Assembly (NCBI GenBank): GCA_035560795.1 | Contig: DATMYV010000015.1 | Span: forward strand, 34,556-98,555 | Direction: 5' to 3' | DNA from: Longilinea sp035560795 | Lineage (GTDB): Bacteria; Chloroflexota; Anaerolineae; Anaerolineales; Anaerolineaceae | Length of the DNA stretch: 64,000 nucleotides | Part shown: piece by piece, positions 54,911 to 63,602 of the stretch | Layout: each line of letters begins with the position of its first letter | Numbering within the stretch: position 1 is the first letter of the stretch | Made by a program: the position numbers and the translations under genes | Notes under the pieces: model-generated | The model's input: the letters and a program-made list of their open reading frames with translations, nothing else | Databases searched by the model: none | Told to the model about the DNA's origin: nothing

Positions 54911-54961
54911 GCCTGCTCCCAGTCGATCTTCAAACGAGTAAAGAGAGGGTTGGAGAAAAGA

Positions 54962-54995
54962 GAGGCGGTGCCATATGGTTAGTAAGCATCGCCTC
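54962..54995 (-). terminator. Terminator of cysS
   Basis: GAGGCGGTGC / GCATCGCCTC hairpin; the minus strand continues TCTTTTCTCC. The 101-bp interval between cysS and rlmB otherwise holds only this. Confidence 0.65.
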
Positions 54996-55011
54996 CTTCT
55001 GTCTTTCCATC

Positions 55012-56412
55012 CTAATCAAAATGCCAGGTGCTGCCCTCTTTCGAATCTTCAATGGATACGCCCAATTCCTTTAATCTGTCACGCACCAGATCCGAGAGTG
55101 CCCACAACTTTTGTTTGCGCAGTTCAACGCGCACATCCAGCAGTAAATCGATGAAAACGCCAGCTTCACCGCCGCCTTGCGTTTCCTTTTGCAGGGTCAG
55201 ACCCAAAACGCCTGCCAGCAGATGCAGCTTATCCTGTGCGGTTTTTAATTGTGGGGCATCGGCGCCGTCGGCACGCGCCTGGTTGATGGCCCGTACCAGT
55301 TCAAACAGCGAGGCCATCGCACCGGCAGTATTGAAATCGTCGTCCATCGACTCGCCGTATGCCTGTTTACTGGCTGTCAACTGAGCTGCCAGACTTTCCA
55401 GGCTGGCTTGCGGAGCACCCTTTGCACCTGGCAAGGCTGGTTTTAATGCTGAAGAAAGGCGATCGACGCCCTTTTCGGCCTGATCAATCACATCATCATT
55501 GAAGGTCAGCGGTCCGCGGTAGCCGGAATTGAGGACCATGAAACGCAGCGTATCCGCGCTGTGTTTGGCCAGGAAATCCTCGATGGTCACCAGGTTGCCC
55601 AGCGATTTGGACATCTTTTCGCCGCCCAGCTGCAGCATGCCGTTGTGAACCCAGTAGCGGGCGAAAGGTTTGCCGGTCAGACTCTCAGTCTGCGCGATTT
55701 CATTTTCGTGGTGCGGGAAGACCAGGTCATTGCCGCCACCATGAATATCGATCTGTTCGCCGAGGTGGTGCAGATTCATGGCCGAGCACTCGATATGCCA
55801 GCCGGGACGCCCCAAACCCCATGGACTCTGCCAGGCTGGCTCGCCAGGTTTGGCAGCCTTCCACAGGGCAAAGTCCATCGGATTTTCCTTCTGTTCGTCA
55901 ATTTCAATGCGCGCGCCAGCCTGCATATCATCCAGCCGGCGGCCAGAGAGGTGCCCGTAATTGGGGTCCTTTTCCACCCGAAAATACACGTCGCCGCCAG
56001 CCGGGTAGGCATACCCCCTCTCGACCAATCCTTCAATCATCGCGATGATTTGCGGAATCTCCTGAGTGGCACGGGGATTGATCGAGGCGGGTAAAACATT
56101 CAGATCCTGTAAATTCTGCGCGAATTCGCGGATATAACCCTCAGCCAAATGAAAAGGATCTACACCCTCCTGGTTGGCGCGCAGAATGATTTTGTCATCC
56201 ACATCGGTAAAATTCATGACGTGTTTGACTTCAAAACCGCGGAAGATCAGATAGCGCCGGATGATATCGAACACCAATGCCGACATGGCATGCCCGACAT
56301 GAGCTTTGTTGTATACCGTCGGACCGCAAACGTACATTCGGACTTTATTCGGCTCAAGGGTAGTGAATTCCTCCTTGCGGCGGGTCAATGTGTTGTAGAT
56401 TCTCAAAGTCAT
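55012..56412 (-). CDS. cysS: Cysteine--tRNA ligase
   Basis: 466 residues; class I. HIGH motif as AHVGHAMSALVF near residue 38 after GPTVYN. Zinc ligands follow (CGPTVY; WHIECSAMNLHHLG; HGGGNDLVFPHHENE). KMSKS is KMSKSLGNLVTIEDFL near 270. It completes translation of cysteine codons. Starts 24 bases after the stop of the PIN/TRAM gene and is presumably in the same unit. I looked for a T-box here and found none. Confidence 0.96.
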   Translation of the reverse strand: MTLRIYNTLTRRKEEFTTLEPNKVRMYVCGPTVYNKAHVGHAMSALVFDIIRRYLIFRGFEVKHVMNFTDVDDKIILRANQEGVDPFHLAEGYIREFAQNLQDLNVLPASINPRATQEIPQIIAMIEGLVERGYAYPAGGDVYFRVEKDPNYGHLSGRRLDDMQAGARIEIDEQKENPMDFALWKAAKPGEPAWQSPWGLGRPGWHIECSAMNLHHLGEQIDIHGGGNDLVFPHHENEIAQTESLTGKPFARYWVHNGMLQLGGEKMSKSLGNLVTIEDFLAKHSADTLRFMVLNSGYRGPLTFNDDVIDQAEKGVDRLSSALKPALPGAKGAPQASLESLAAQLTASKQAYGESMDDDFNTAGAMASLFELVRAINQARADGADAPQLKTAQDKLHLLAGVLGLTLQKETQGGGEAGVFIDLLLDVRVELRKQKLWALSDLVRDRLKELGVSIEDSKEGSTWHFD

Positions 56413-56436
56413 TGCGCTATCCTTTCGTGATTGCCT

Positions 56437-57534
56437 TTAGCGATCTTCCGGCCTCGCAAAAATCATCCGCCCGGCAGCCGTCTGCAGCACCTTTGTGACC
56501 GTAACAGGTATTTCCTGGTTCATATATTCGCGGCCGTTTTCCACCACCACCATGGTACCGTCGTCCATATAACCAACGCCCTGATTGGATTCCTTGCCAT
56601 CCTGGATGACTCTGATGCCCAGGGTTTCGCCCGGCAGCAACACGGATTTGACCGCATTTGCCAGCTCGTTTACGTTCAGCACCAATACGCCTTGCAGTTC
56701 GGCAATCCGATTCAGATTGTAATCGTTGGTCAGAATGGGGCATTTTAATTGTCGCGCCAGAATAACCAGTTTGTCATCCACTTCGCGCACGCCCTCCACG
56801 TCAATATCGGTCAGCCGCACCGGGATGGAGGGCTCTTTTTGCAGAACAGAAAGCACTTCCATGCCGCGCCGACCGCGCTGCCGGCGCAGGCTGTCGGCTG
56901 AATCGGCGATGTATTGCAATTCAGCCAGCACAAAATGCGGGATGAGCAAAGCACCCGGCAGGAAACCCGTTCGGGCAATATCGGCGATCCGTCCGTCAAT
57001 GATTACACTGGTGTCAAGCAGAATGGTCCGGCTGTCAGCCCAGTTCAAGCTGGCATCATGTCCGCGCATTTCTGTGCTGCTTCCGCTGGCGCCTTTGCCA
57101 GAAATCGCAGAAAAAACATTGAACAGGTCAGACTGGCGCATCACAAAAACGGACACGCCCAAATAACCAAATATCAGTACCCCTACAAATGGCAAAATAT
57201 TTCCAAAAGGATCCGGCAGAAGCGAGATAGGGAACGCCAAAAGCGCGGCGACTAACAGTCCCGCGATGACGCCGGCAAACGCAGCAAACAGAGTTTGCGC
57301 CGACACGCGCCCCAACAATGCCCGCAATGCACGCACGGGCCGGGTGGTGAAAATGGGGGTAAGGATCAGGCCAACCAGCGCGCCCACCAATCCGATGGTG
57401 AAGGCATATTGCTCGACGGTAAAATTTGTCACCCCAGGACCGATTGCCAGACGGCCCAGGTGAGTGCCCCAAATGACACCAACAATTGCAAAAACAATCA
57501 TGCCAATTAAACGAAAAATGAAATCTATGCTCAT
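56437..57534 (-). CDS. PIN/TRAM-domain membrane protein (YacL-like)
   Basis: 365 residues. Four N-terminal membrane helices (about 5-150), a PIN-type nuclease domain (about 168-290, ILLDTSVIIDGRIADIA...LILARQLKCPILTNDYNLNRIAELQGV with conserved Asp residues), and a TRAM domain (about 290-350, ETLGIRVIQDGKESNQGVGYMDDGTMVVVENG). Bacillus YacL has the same layout; the RNA target is unknown. Probably cotranscribed with cysS. Confidence 0.9.
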   Translation of the reverse strand: MSIDFIFRLIGMIVFAIVGVIWGTHLGRLAIGPGVTNFTVEQYAFTIGLVGALVGLILTPIFTTRPVRALRALLGRVSAQTLFAAFAGVIAGLLVAALLAFPISLLPDPFGNILPFVGVLIFGYLGVSVFVMRQSDLFNVFSAISGKGASGSSTEMRGHDASLNWADSRTILLDTSVIIDGRIADIARTGFLPGALLIPHFVLAELQYIADSADSLRRQRGRRGMEVLSVLQKEPSIPVRLTDIDVEGVREVDDKLVILARQLKCPILTNDYNLNRIAELQGVLVLNVNELANAVKSVLLPGETLGIRVIQDGKESNQGVGYMDDGTMVVVENGREYMNQEIPVTVTKVLQTAAGRMIFARPEDR

Positions 57535-57676
57535 AATAATGACTCCCCAAAAAATGTTAAGGTGCGGAATGAATGAAATGATGTCCTAAAATGATAGCAC
57601 TTGTCATTGTGTGAGTCAATGAAGGCCGTTCACTATAAAGCCTGAAAGCCCAGTCGACCACCGCCTCCAGGTTTGG

Positions 57677-57705
57677 TTGACACGCATCTTAAGGCATGAT
57701 AAAAT
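57677..57705 (+). promoter_or_regulatory. Promoter of tRNA-Glu
   Basis: TTGACA (57677-57682), 17-bp spacer, TAAAAT (57700-57705), about 18 bases before the tRNA. Confidence 0.85.
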
Positions 57706-57722
57706 TTCGCCGTTCATCGACC

Positions 57723-57795
57723 GCCCCCATTGTCTAGTGGCCCAGGACGTGGCCCTCTCAAGGCCAAAACGCGAGTTCGAACCTCGCTGGGGGCA
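57723..57795 (+). tRNA. tRNA-Glu (anticodon CUC)
   Basis: 73 nt: acceptor GCCCCCA / TGGGGGC, D-stem GTC/GAC, anticodon stem TGGCC/GGCCA with loop CTCTCAA (CUC, reading GAG), T-stem GCGAG/CTCGC with loop TTCGAAC, discriminator A. CCA not encoded. Confidence 0.95.
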
Positions 57796-57828
57796 CAAGA
57801 AGAATTTTGGATTGTTAATTGCAGATTG

Positions 57829-57907
57829 GCCCTCTCACACCATCGAGGTGCAGGGGTCAAAACGCGAGTTCGCCTGCCCACGAAGAGGGAACCTCGCTGG
57901 GGGCACA
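57829..57907 (+). repeat. Rearranged copy of the tRNA-Glu 3' half carrying the 19-nt cassette
   Basis: The order is CCCTCTCA (as in the anticodon loop), then CACCATCGAGGTGCAGGGG (57838-57856) and T in place of the anticodon-stem 3' strand, then CAAAACGCGAGTTCG (as in the tRNA), then a 17-nt insert CCTGCCCACGAAGAGGG in the T-loop, then AACCTCGCTGGGGGCACA (as in the tRNA). The cassette is identical to that in the tRNA-Val array (23962-23980). The fragment cannot form a working tRNA. In 57908-57947, the 13-bp sequence CTGATTGCTGATT occurs twice. The remaining gap to 58010 holds a terminator and a third cassette remnant. Confidence 0.85.
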
Positions 57908-57946
57908 AAAGAATTTCTGATTGCTGATTTCTGATTGCTGATTGAA

Positions 57947-57966
57947 CTACTCGTGAGCAGTTTTTG
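57947..57966 (+). terminator. Terminator downstream of tRNA-Glu
   Basis: ACTACTC / GAGCAGT stem (one mismatch) with a two-base loop, followed by TTTTT. Confidence 0.6.
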
Positions 57967-57975
57967 ATATTCTCA

Positions 57976-57994
57976 CACAATCGAGGTGCTGGAG
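57976..57994 (+). repeat. Diverged third copy of the 19-nt cassette
   Basis: CACAATCGAGGTGCTGGAG differs from CACCATCGAGGTGCAGGGG at three positions. It is not attached to a recognisable tRNA tail. Confidence 0.6.
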
Positions 57995-58010
57995 CCAATA
58001 AGCAGAGGCA

Positions 58011-58829
58011 TCATCCGCTGCCGGATAGCTGCGCCATTTCTATATCGCTCAAAACAATATCAGCCGCGGCGAAATTCTCAGCTTGATGTTGCGGATTGAT
58101 TGACATTGGAATGGTGATCACGCGCGGCTGCGTTGTAAGCCAGGTTAACGCGATCTGGTGGGATGAAACGCCACGCGATTGGGCAATGCTTTTTAATACC
58201 TTGTTTCCGGCAACATAACGATGCTTTACCGGGCTGTAGGCGGTCAGCAGGATATTGTTTTGCTGGCAATATTCCAACACGCCGTTCTTTACATACGTTT
58301 GGTCTGGCAGGCAGAAAGAGACCTGGTCGGTCAACAAGGGCGTTTCCGAAAGGGCTGCTGCCTGTTTGAGCAACTTCAGATTGAAATTGCTGACGCCTAA
58401 ATGTCTTACCTTTCCCATCCTCACAAGTTCGTTGAGAGCTCGAAAGGTTTCTGATAATTTCATCCCTAATCTGGGCCAGTGGATCAGATACAAATCAAGA
58501 TAATCAAACTGCAATCGACACAAGCTGTTCTCGCAACAGCGCAGCACATCCGTGTATTGTAAATGGTCAGGAGATACCTTGGAGGTGATGAATAGTTCCT
58601 CACGCGATACATTCGAATCCCTGATGGCCCTCCCGAGCAACTCCTCGGCATGCCCCGCCGCATAACTTTCCGCGGTATCGAAATGAGAATAGCCGATTTC
58701 AAGGGCAGATCGCAGCGCCGCGATGGAGCGTTCATCACTGCTTAAATCCGGGCTGCTGGTGCCGCCGATTGTCCAGGTGCCAAAACCGATTTTAGGGATT
58801 TGCAGGGTATGGATCGATTCGTATCTCAT
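58011..58829 (-). CDS. Aldo/keto reductase
   Basis: 272 residues, TIM barrel. The catalytic tetrad regions are visible: HFDTAESYAAGHAEELLGRAI (Asp, Tyr), FITSKVS (Lys), YLDLYLIHWPRL (His), and RHLGVSNFNLKLLKQ. NADPH-dependent reduction of an aldehyde or ketone; substrate unknown. It is monocistronic and convergent with the tRNA-Glu region. Confidence 0.92.
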   Translation of the reverse strand: MRYESIHTLQIPKIGFGTWTIGGTSSPDLSSDERSIAALRSALEIGYSHFDTAESYAAGHAEELLGRAIRDSNVSREELFITSKVSPDHLQYTDVLRCCENSLCRLQFDYLDLYLIHWPRLGMKLSETFRALNELVRMGKVRHLGVSNFNLKLLKQAAALSETPLLTDQVSFCLPDQTYVKNGVLEYCQQNNILLTAYSPVKHRYVAGNKVLKSIAQSRGVSSHQIALTWLTTQPRVITIPMSINPQHQAENFAAADIVLSDIEMAQLSGSG

Positions 58830-58955
58830 AAGTGGAAATTATAGCATTTCAAGAATGGATTATCACGGAAGTTAATTGCCGGCATGGTTGCAGCATTTCC
58901 TAAATAATATCTCCCTGACGGACCCTGTCCAATGTAACTCTACCAATACTTGATA

Positions 58956-58961
58956 TATAAT
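58956..58961 (+). promoter_or_regulatory. -10 box of the SAM-hydrolase/ECF operon
   Basis: TATAAT in TTGATATATAATCAG, about 40 bases before the start codon. No convincing -35 or riboswitch is seen. Confidence 0.55.
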
Positions 58962-59000
58962 CAGACAAGGTGAATAAAATTACGTAAAAAGGGCAATGGC

Positions 59001-59801
59001 ATGTCCGTCATCTCCATTACCACCGATTTCGGCCAAAAAGACGGCTTCGTCGGCACCATGAAGGGTGTCATCTGGAAAATCTGCCCGCAGGCACAGATTG
59101 CGGATATCACCCACGACGTGCCGCCGCAGGATATCTTCACAGCGGCCATTGCGCTCTGGCGCACTGTACCCTTTTTTCCGGCCGGCAGTATTCACATCGC
59201 GGTGGTTGACCCTGGAGTTGGCACCCAGCGCCGGCCGATGGCAGCCCGTCTTGGCGATCAATACGTCGTCGGACCAGACAACGGCCTCTTCACGCTTCTC
59301 ATTCAAACAGCTGAAAAAGATAAACAACCCGTTGCGCTGATCCATCTGAATCAGCCCGAATACTGGCTTCCAACCATCAGTCGGACTTTCCATGGCCGCG
59401 ATATTTTTGCGCCTGTTGCCGCGCACATGGCGAATGGCGTGCCTTTGGAAAAATTGGGTTCACCATTCACCGATCCTGTCTTGCTGGAAATTGCGCAGCC
59501 TGAACGAACTGAAAATGGCTGGATCGCCCATGTCACGGTGATCGATGCCTTTGGCAACATCACCACCGATCTGAACGCCAATCTGCTGGGCGGGCGCAGG
59601 GATGTTCGCCTGAGGCTTGGCAAGGCCGAGGTTTCCGGCATAATTGCTTCCTACGGGCAGAGAAACCCCGGTGACCTGGTTGCAGTCGTTGACAGCGAAG
59701 GGTTCATCGAAATTGCCGTCGTCAACGGCAGTGCTGCGGCCCGCCTGGGGGCGAAACTCGGCGATGTCATCGAAATTCTCATTCCATCCGGGCTGCAATG
59801 A
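59001..59801 (+). CDS. S-adenosyl-L-methionine hydrolase (adenosine-forming, DUF62 family)
   Basis: 266 residues. Converts SAM and water to adenosine and methionine, via nucleophilic hydroxide, in characterised homologues of the fluorinase/chlorinase fold. Family residues: ISITTDFGQKDGFVGTMKGVI, AQIADITHDVPPQDIFTAA, HIAVVDPGVGTQRRPM (the conserved arginines), VVGPDNGLF and a C-terminal domain with AFGNITTDLNANLL. The long halide loop of the fluorinase is absent. The stop overlaps the next start by four bases (ATGA), so it is coupled to the ECF importer. Confidence 0.92.
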   Translation: MSVISITTDFGQKDGFVGTMKGVIWKICPQAQIADITHDVPPQDIFTAAIALWRTVPFFPAGSIHIAVVDPGVGTQRRPMAARLGDQYVVGPDNGLFTLLIQTAEKDKQPVALIHLNQPEYWLPTISRTFHGRDIFAPVAAHMANGVPLEKLGSPFTDPVLLEIAQPERTENGWIAHVTVIDAFGNITTDLNANLLGGRRDVRLRLGKAEVSGIIASYGQRNPGDLVAVVDSEGFIEIAVVNGSAAARLGAKLGDVIEILIPSGLQ

Positions 59802-61408
59802 GCGAGCTTCCCCTGGTTGTCAAAGATTTGACCTTCCGCTACCGGCGACGGGAAGAACCTGCCATCGATCATATCAGTTTCGAATTGCATCCCGGCCAGA
59901 TTATGCTCATTGCCGGCTCCAGCGGCTGCGGGAAGACGACGCTGATGCGCTGCATCAACGGTCTAATTCCAAACACCTACGGCGGCGAGATGAACGGCGA
60001 GATTCGGCTGTTTGGAAAATCAGTCGCTGAAATGGAGATGGCCGAAATCTCTCAAACCGTCGGTACACTGCTGCAGGACCCCGAACGGCAAATCCTGGGC
60101 AGCTACGTGATCAATGAAGTGGCCTTTGGATTGGAAAACCTCGCGGTGGCGCGGGACGAAATGCTGCGGCGCATAGACGCAGCTTTGGAACGGTTAAGTA
60201 TCCTCTACCTGCGCGACCGCGAGACTTTCGGCAATTCCGGCGGTGAAAAACAAAAGATCGCCCTGGCCGGCGTGCTGGCCATGGCCCCCAGGATCCTTTT
60301 GTTGGATGAACCGCTGGCCAGCCTCGACCCGGCTTCCGCGCAGGAAGCGCTTCAAATCTTCCACCAGTTGGCAGATGAAGGCATCGCGGTCATGATTGTC
60401 GAGCACCGCGTTGAGGATGTGCTTGCCATCCATCCTGATATTGTTTTATACATGGAAGACGGCAAAGCGACCTATTACGGCGATGTGGAAGGGTTGATGA
60501 AGGTGGTCGATTACCACCGCATCCGGCTGCCCGCTGAAGTGGTGGTGGAGCGCGCCAAATTGGATGAAGTCCAGCCCTATCAGCCTGCCCTTACACCGGC
60601 CGGGCGTGAAGCTCTGGTTAAATTCGAAGACGTTCATTTCCGCTATGCGCCGGATCTCCCGGAGGTTTTGAAAGGCGTCGATTTCACCATCCACCAGGGA
60701 GATATCATTGCCATCCTCGGGCACAACGGCTCCGGAAAGACAACGCTGGTCAAACATGCACTGGGGTTATTGAAACCCACCAGCGGCCGGGTATTTTTGG
60801 AAGAGCAGGACACCCATAAGATCAGCGTCGCACAGGCTTCCAATACCATCGGGTATGTTTTTCAAAGTCCTTCACAGATGCTATTTGCCCAGACAGTGGA
60901 AGATGAACTGGCATTTGGCCCAAAGAACCTCAAGCACTCGGCCGAAACCATTCGGCAGGATGTGAATTGGGCCATCGAGACGGTCAATTTGAAAAGCGAA
61001 CTCAAAATGCCACCTTTGGCACTTTCCTTTGGCCAGCAAAAACGCATCAGCATCGCCGCGGTGTTGGCGATGCGCTCACGCATCCTGATGATGGATGAGC
61101 CCACCGCCGGACAGGACTACTGGAACTACAAAGCCTTCATGGACAGCATCCTGCAAATGCCCGGTTTTGACTCTGTCCTGTTTATCACACACGATGTCGA
61201 CCTGGCAGTCATCTACGCCAACCGCGTGCTATTGGTATACAACGGCAAATTGGTCGCGGACGGCACGCCCTTTGAGGTCATGAAAGATGAACACCTGCTG
61301 CGCTCCTCGCGGGTCCTGCCAACCTCTTTGCTCAACCTGAATTTGCGTCACTATCCTCATACGGGAGCTTTTTACCGTGCCGAAACGCTGGCCCATATGA
61401 TTGGTTAA
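59798..61408 (+). CDS. ECF transporter double ATPase (fused EcfA1-EcfA2)
   Basis: 536 residues, two ABC ATPase domains in tandem. Domain 1 (about 1-245): Walker A GSSGCGKTTL, signature NSGGEKQKIALAG, Walker B RILLLDEPLASLDPAS. Domain 2 (about 268-510): Walker A GHNGSGKTTLVKHAL, signature LSFGQQKRISIAA, Walker B RILMMDEPTAGQDYW. Each has an H-loop (VEHRVEDV; FITHDVDLA). In most ECF systems these are separate proteins. Powers vitamin or nucleobase uptake through the S component and EcfT encoded downstream. Confidence 0.93.
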   Translation: MSELPLVVKDLTFRYRRREEPAIDHISFELHPGQIMLIAGSSGCGKTTLMRCINGLIPNTYGGEMNGEIRLFGKSVAEMEMAEISQTVGTLLQDPERQILGSYVINEVAFGLENLAVARDEMLRRIDAALERLSILYLRDRETFGNSGGEKQKIALAGVLAMAPRILLLDEPLASLDPASAQEALQIFHQLADEGIAVMIVEHRVEDVLAIHPDIVLYMEDGKATYYGDVEGLMKVVDYHRIRLPAEVVVERAKLDEVQPYQPALTPAGREALVKFEDVHFRYAPDLPEVLKGVDFTIHQGDIIAILGHNGSGKTTLVKHALGLLKPTSGRVFLEEQDTHKISVAQASNTIGYVFQSPSQMLFAQTVEDELAFGPKNLKHSAETIRQDVNWAIETVNLKSELKMPPLALSFGQQKRISIAAVLAMRSRILMMDEPTAGQDYWNYKAFMDSILQMPGFDSVLFITHDVDLAVIYANRVLLVYNGKLVADGTPFEVMKDEHLLRSSRVLPTSLLNLNLRHYPHTGAFYRAETLAHMIG

Positions 61409-61490
61409 TATATTAGGCGGTTAACTTTCTGCGGCCCAATTTTGCCGGAGAAAGCGAATTATCCCTCATTTTCCAACCCTAGGAGGAAAG

Positions 61491-62039
61491 ATGAAAAGCA
61501 AATCGTTATGGAAGTTCGGAACGCGCGAGGTTGTCTATGCGGCCATCGGTGCTGCGCTGTATGCAGTGCTGGCATTAGCCACCAACGCCCTGCAGATACC
61601 CAGTGCAGGGAACGTTTCCTTCCGGCCGGCCGTGGTCATTCCGATGTTCTTCGGCGTTGCCTTTGGCCCTATCGTCGGTTTCATTTCCGGTTTTCTGGGC
61701 AATTTCATCAGCGACCAGATAGCCGGCTACGGCTTCTGGCCGTGGTGGGACCTTGGAAACGGCATCATGGGCCTTATCCCCGGCTTGATCGCAGCGTCCA
61801 TCGTCAGCTATAAGTCGGGCAAATCCATTCTCAAAGCGGAGATCTTCTGTGTCATCGGCATTGTGGTGGGTATGGGCATTGCCTCCCTTTCCGAAATGTG
61901 GGTGTCGGGTGCAGATATGAAGACGGTGCTGGTTGGCAATTTCATACCATCCGTTGTTCCGAACCTGATCAATGGACTGATCCTGGTGCCGCTGTTGATG
62001 ATTGCTTACGACGCGGTTGTCTCCCGTTCCGGCCGGTAA
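61491..62039 (+). CDS. ECF transporter substrate-binding S component
   Basis: 182 residues with about five to six hydrophobic segments. TREVVYAAIGAALYAVLALATN is the helix that contacts EcfT, followed by ISGFLGNFISDQIAGYGFWPWWDLGNGIMGLIPGL. It gives substrate specificity. The family among S components (riboflavin-, thiamin- or queuosine-like) cannot be chosen by eye. AGGAGG precedes ATG 61491. Confidence 0.87.
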   Translation: MKSKSLWKFGTREVVYAAIGAALYAVLALATNALQIPSAGNVSFRPAVVIPMFFGVAFGPIVGFISGFLGNFISDQIAGYGFWPWWDLGNGIMGLIPGLIAASIVSYKSGKSILKAEIFCVIGIVVGMGIASLSEMWVSGADMKTVLVGNFIPSVVPNLINGLILVPLLMIAYDAVVSRSGR

Positions 62040-62129
62040 ACCGCGTCTTTTTTTGGCCAGATTTGCGGCCGGCAGTAATTTCCCTGCTGCCGGCCGCCAG
62101 CAACACCTTTTCGATTTTCAGGATCTCCA

Positions 62130-63008
62130 ATGATCATTACCTGGCGCTACCATTCACACCACAGCCTGATGGAAAGCTTTGATCCGCGTACGCGTTGGAT
62201 TTTTTCCCTTGCATTTCTATTTTCCGTCACCATGTTTTGGGATGCGCGTTTTCTGCTGTTTTTCTTTGTCCTCTCTTTCCTGTGGTATTTCTCCGGCCGC
62301 ACGCGTTGGAGCGAGACCAAACGCGGTTGGATGCTGGTCAGCATTTTGCTTTTCACCATGATTGTGATCAATACGCTGATCACAGGCGGCGGGGCTGGCG
62401 GGGTCGTTCCGGAGGGCGGACGCTTGATCTGGCCGGATGGTATCCCCTTGCCATTTGGCATCCTCTGGCATTTTGGACTTACCTATGATCGCCTCTGGTT
62501 TGCGCTTTGCCAGGTACTTCGCATTGGCAGCATATCGGCTATGTTTCTGGCTATTCCCTTTACCATGGATCCGCGTCTGTACGGCGTGACCTTTCGAAGG
62601 ATCGGAATCCCGGATAAACTGGCGTATTCAATGGAATTGGCCTTCCGCTATGTTCCCACCCTTGGACGGGATTTCAGCACCACGTATGACGCGCAGCGCG
62701 CCCGGGGATATGAACTGGAACGTCTTAACACTAATATTTTCCAGCAAATCGCCCGCATCGCTCCGCTGGTCATCCCGGTAACCATGAATTCCATCCTGGC
62801 TGGCGAAGATATCGCCAATGCCATGGATCTGCGTTGTTTTGGCACCCGCCCGCGCGAATGGTTGTATGAGCTCAAATTCCAACGGCGCGATTACTTTTTA
62901 TTAGCCATTAGCGCCTTGATGTTGATTGCCAGTTTTGCATTGACCACCTTCCCCTTGCACTTCGGAAAATTTTGGGTGCCGGCTTTTCTGACGGCGTTCG
63001 GTGGATAA
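62130..63008 (+). CDS. ECF transporter transmembrane protein EcfT
   Basis: 292 residues with about five transmembrane segments and a cytoplasmic coupling region. The first coupling motif is intact (TYDAQRARGYELERLN, ARG). The second, usually A-R-G, reads AMDLRCFG, so the glycine/alanine pattern is altered. It transmits ATPase motion to the S component. Follows the S-component gene by 90 bases. Confidence 0.88.
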   Translation: MIITWRYHSHHSLMESFDPRTRWIFSLAFLFSVTMFWDARFLLFFFVLSFLWYFSGRTRWSETKRGWMLVSILLFTMIVINTLITGGGAGGVVPEGGRLIWPDGIPLPFGILWHFGLTYDRLWFALCQVLRIGSISAMFLAIPFTMDPRLYGVTFRRIGIPDKLAYSMELAFRYVPTLGRDFSTTYDAQRARGYELERLNTNIFQQIARIAPLVIPVTMNSILAGEDIANAMDLRCFGTRPREWLYELKFQRRDYFLLAISALMLIASFALTTFPLHFGKFWVPAFLTAFGG

Positions 63009-63090
63009 TTTCAAATTCCCTGTCCAGCCGCGGAATTCGACTCTATCTTCAAAACCCTTTCTTCATCCCGCAACGCGGTATAATTTGCCT

Positions 63091-63270
63091 GTGAATTGGA
63101 TTGACGCTCTGCTCGGGATCGGACTGACCGTTTTGTGTGCCGTGGTATTTGGCACCCTGCTGCCGCCTTACGGTTATATTTTTGGCGCCCTGGCTGGCGC
63201 ATTCCTGACCTGGCGCGCTCTCAAACGGCGTCGTCAGTTGCTTGATAAGAACGATAACGAAAAGAAATAA
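63091..63270 (+). CDS. Small two-helix membrane protein, probably leaderless
   Basis: 59 residues with two hydrophobic segments (about 4-22 and 25-42) and a basic tail (LKRRRQLLDKNDNEKK). No family recognised. GTG 63091 lies six bases after TATAAT (63079-63084), and there is no Shine-Dalgarno, so the mRNA may begin at the start codon. Confidence 0.65.
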   Translation: MNWIDALLGIGLTVLCAVVFGTLLPPYGYIFGALAGAFLTWRALKRRRQLLDKNDNEKK

Positions 63271-63602
63271 CTCCGATTGGCAAGTAAAACCGGCATAATC
63301 TAGCGGCCTGACAAAGGGCTAACGAGTGATTTTGGCTTGTCACATCGAAACATCTATACAGATACAATTTTCAGGATCGTTAATTTTCATATAAATATTA
63401 TATTGACCCTGGCAATATGGGACGGTCGGATGCCCAATGACGGTTTAGCTATTAAACACACAAGATTGTACACATACCATTCTCATAATTGAATAGTAAG
63501 ATAGGGGTATATTGTAGATATTATAGGTATAAATTATCTATTTTATTCCTATGATTGCTGACTAATTCTTTTCAGCAACAAACTACAAAAGGAGAAATAA
63601 TC
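63271..63602. other. AT-rich intergenic interval upstream of the ABM-like gene
   Basis: 332 bases. No ORF, tRNA or clear RNA element. The last 120 bases are very AT-rich; TTGAAT at 63488 and several TATA-like boxes could form a promoter. TAGATA-N14-TATCTA (inverted repeat, about 63515-63540) is a possible operator. AAAGGAG is nine bases before ATG 63603. Confidence 0.4.

Noticed and set aside
56413..56436. T-box upstream of cysS
   Set aside because: The gap to the upstream gene is only 24 bases, and no T-box motif is present.
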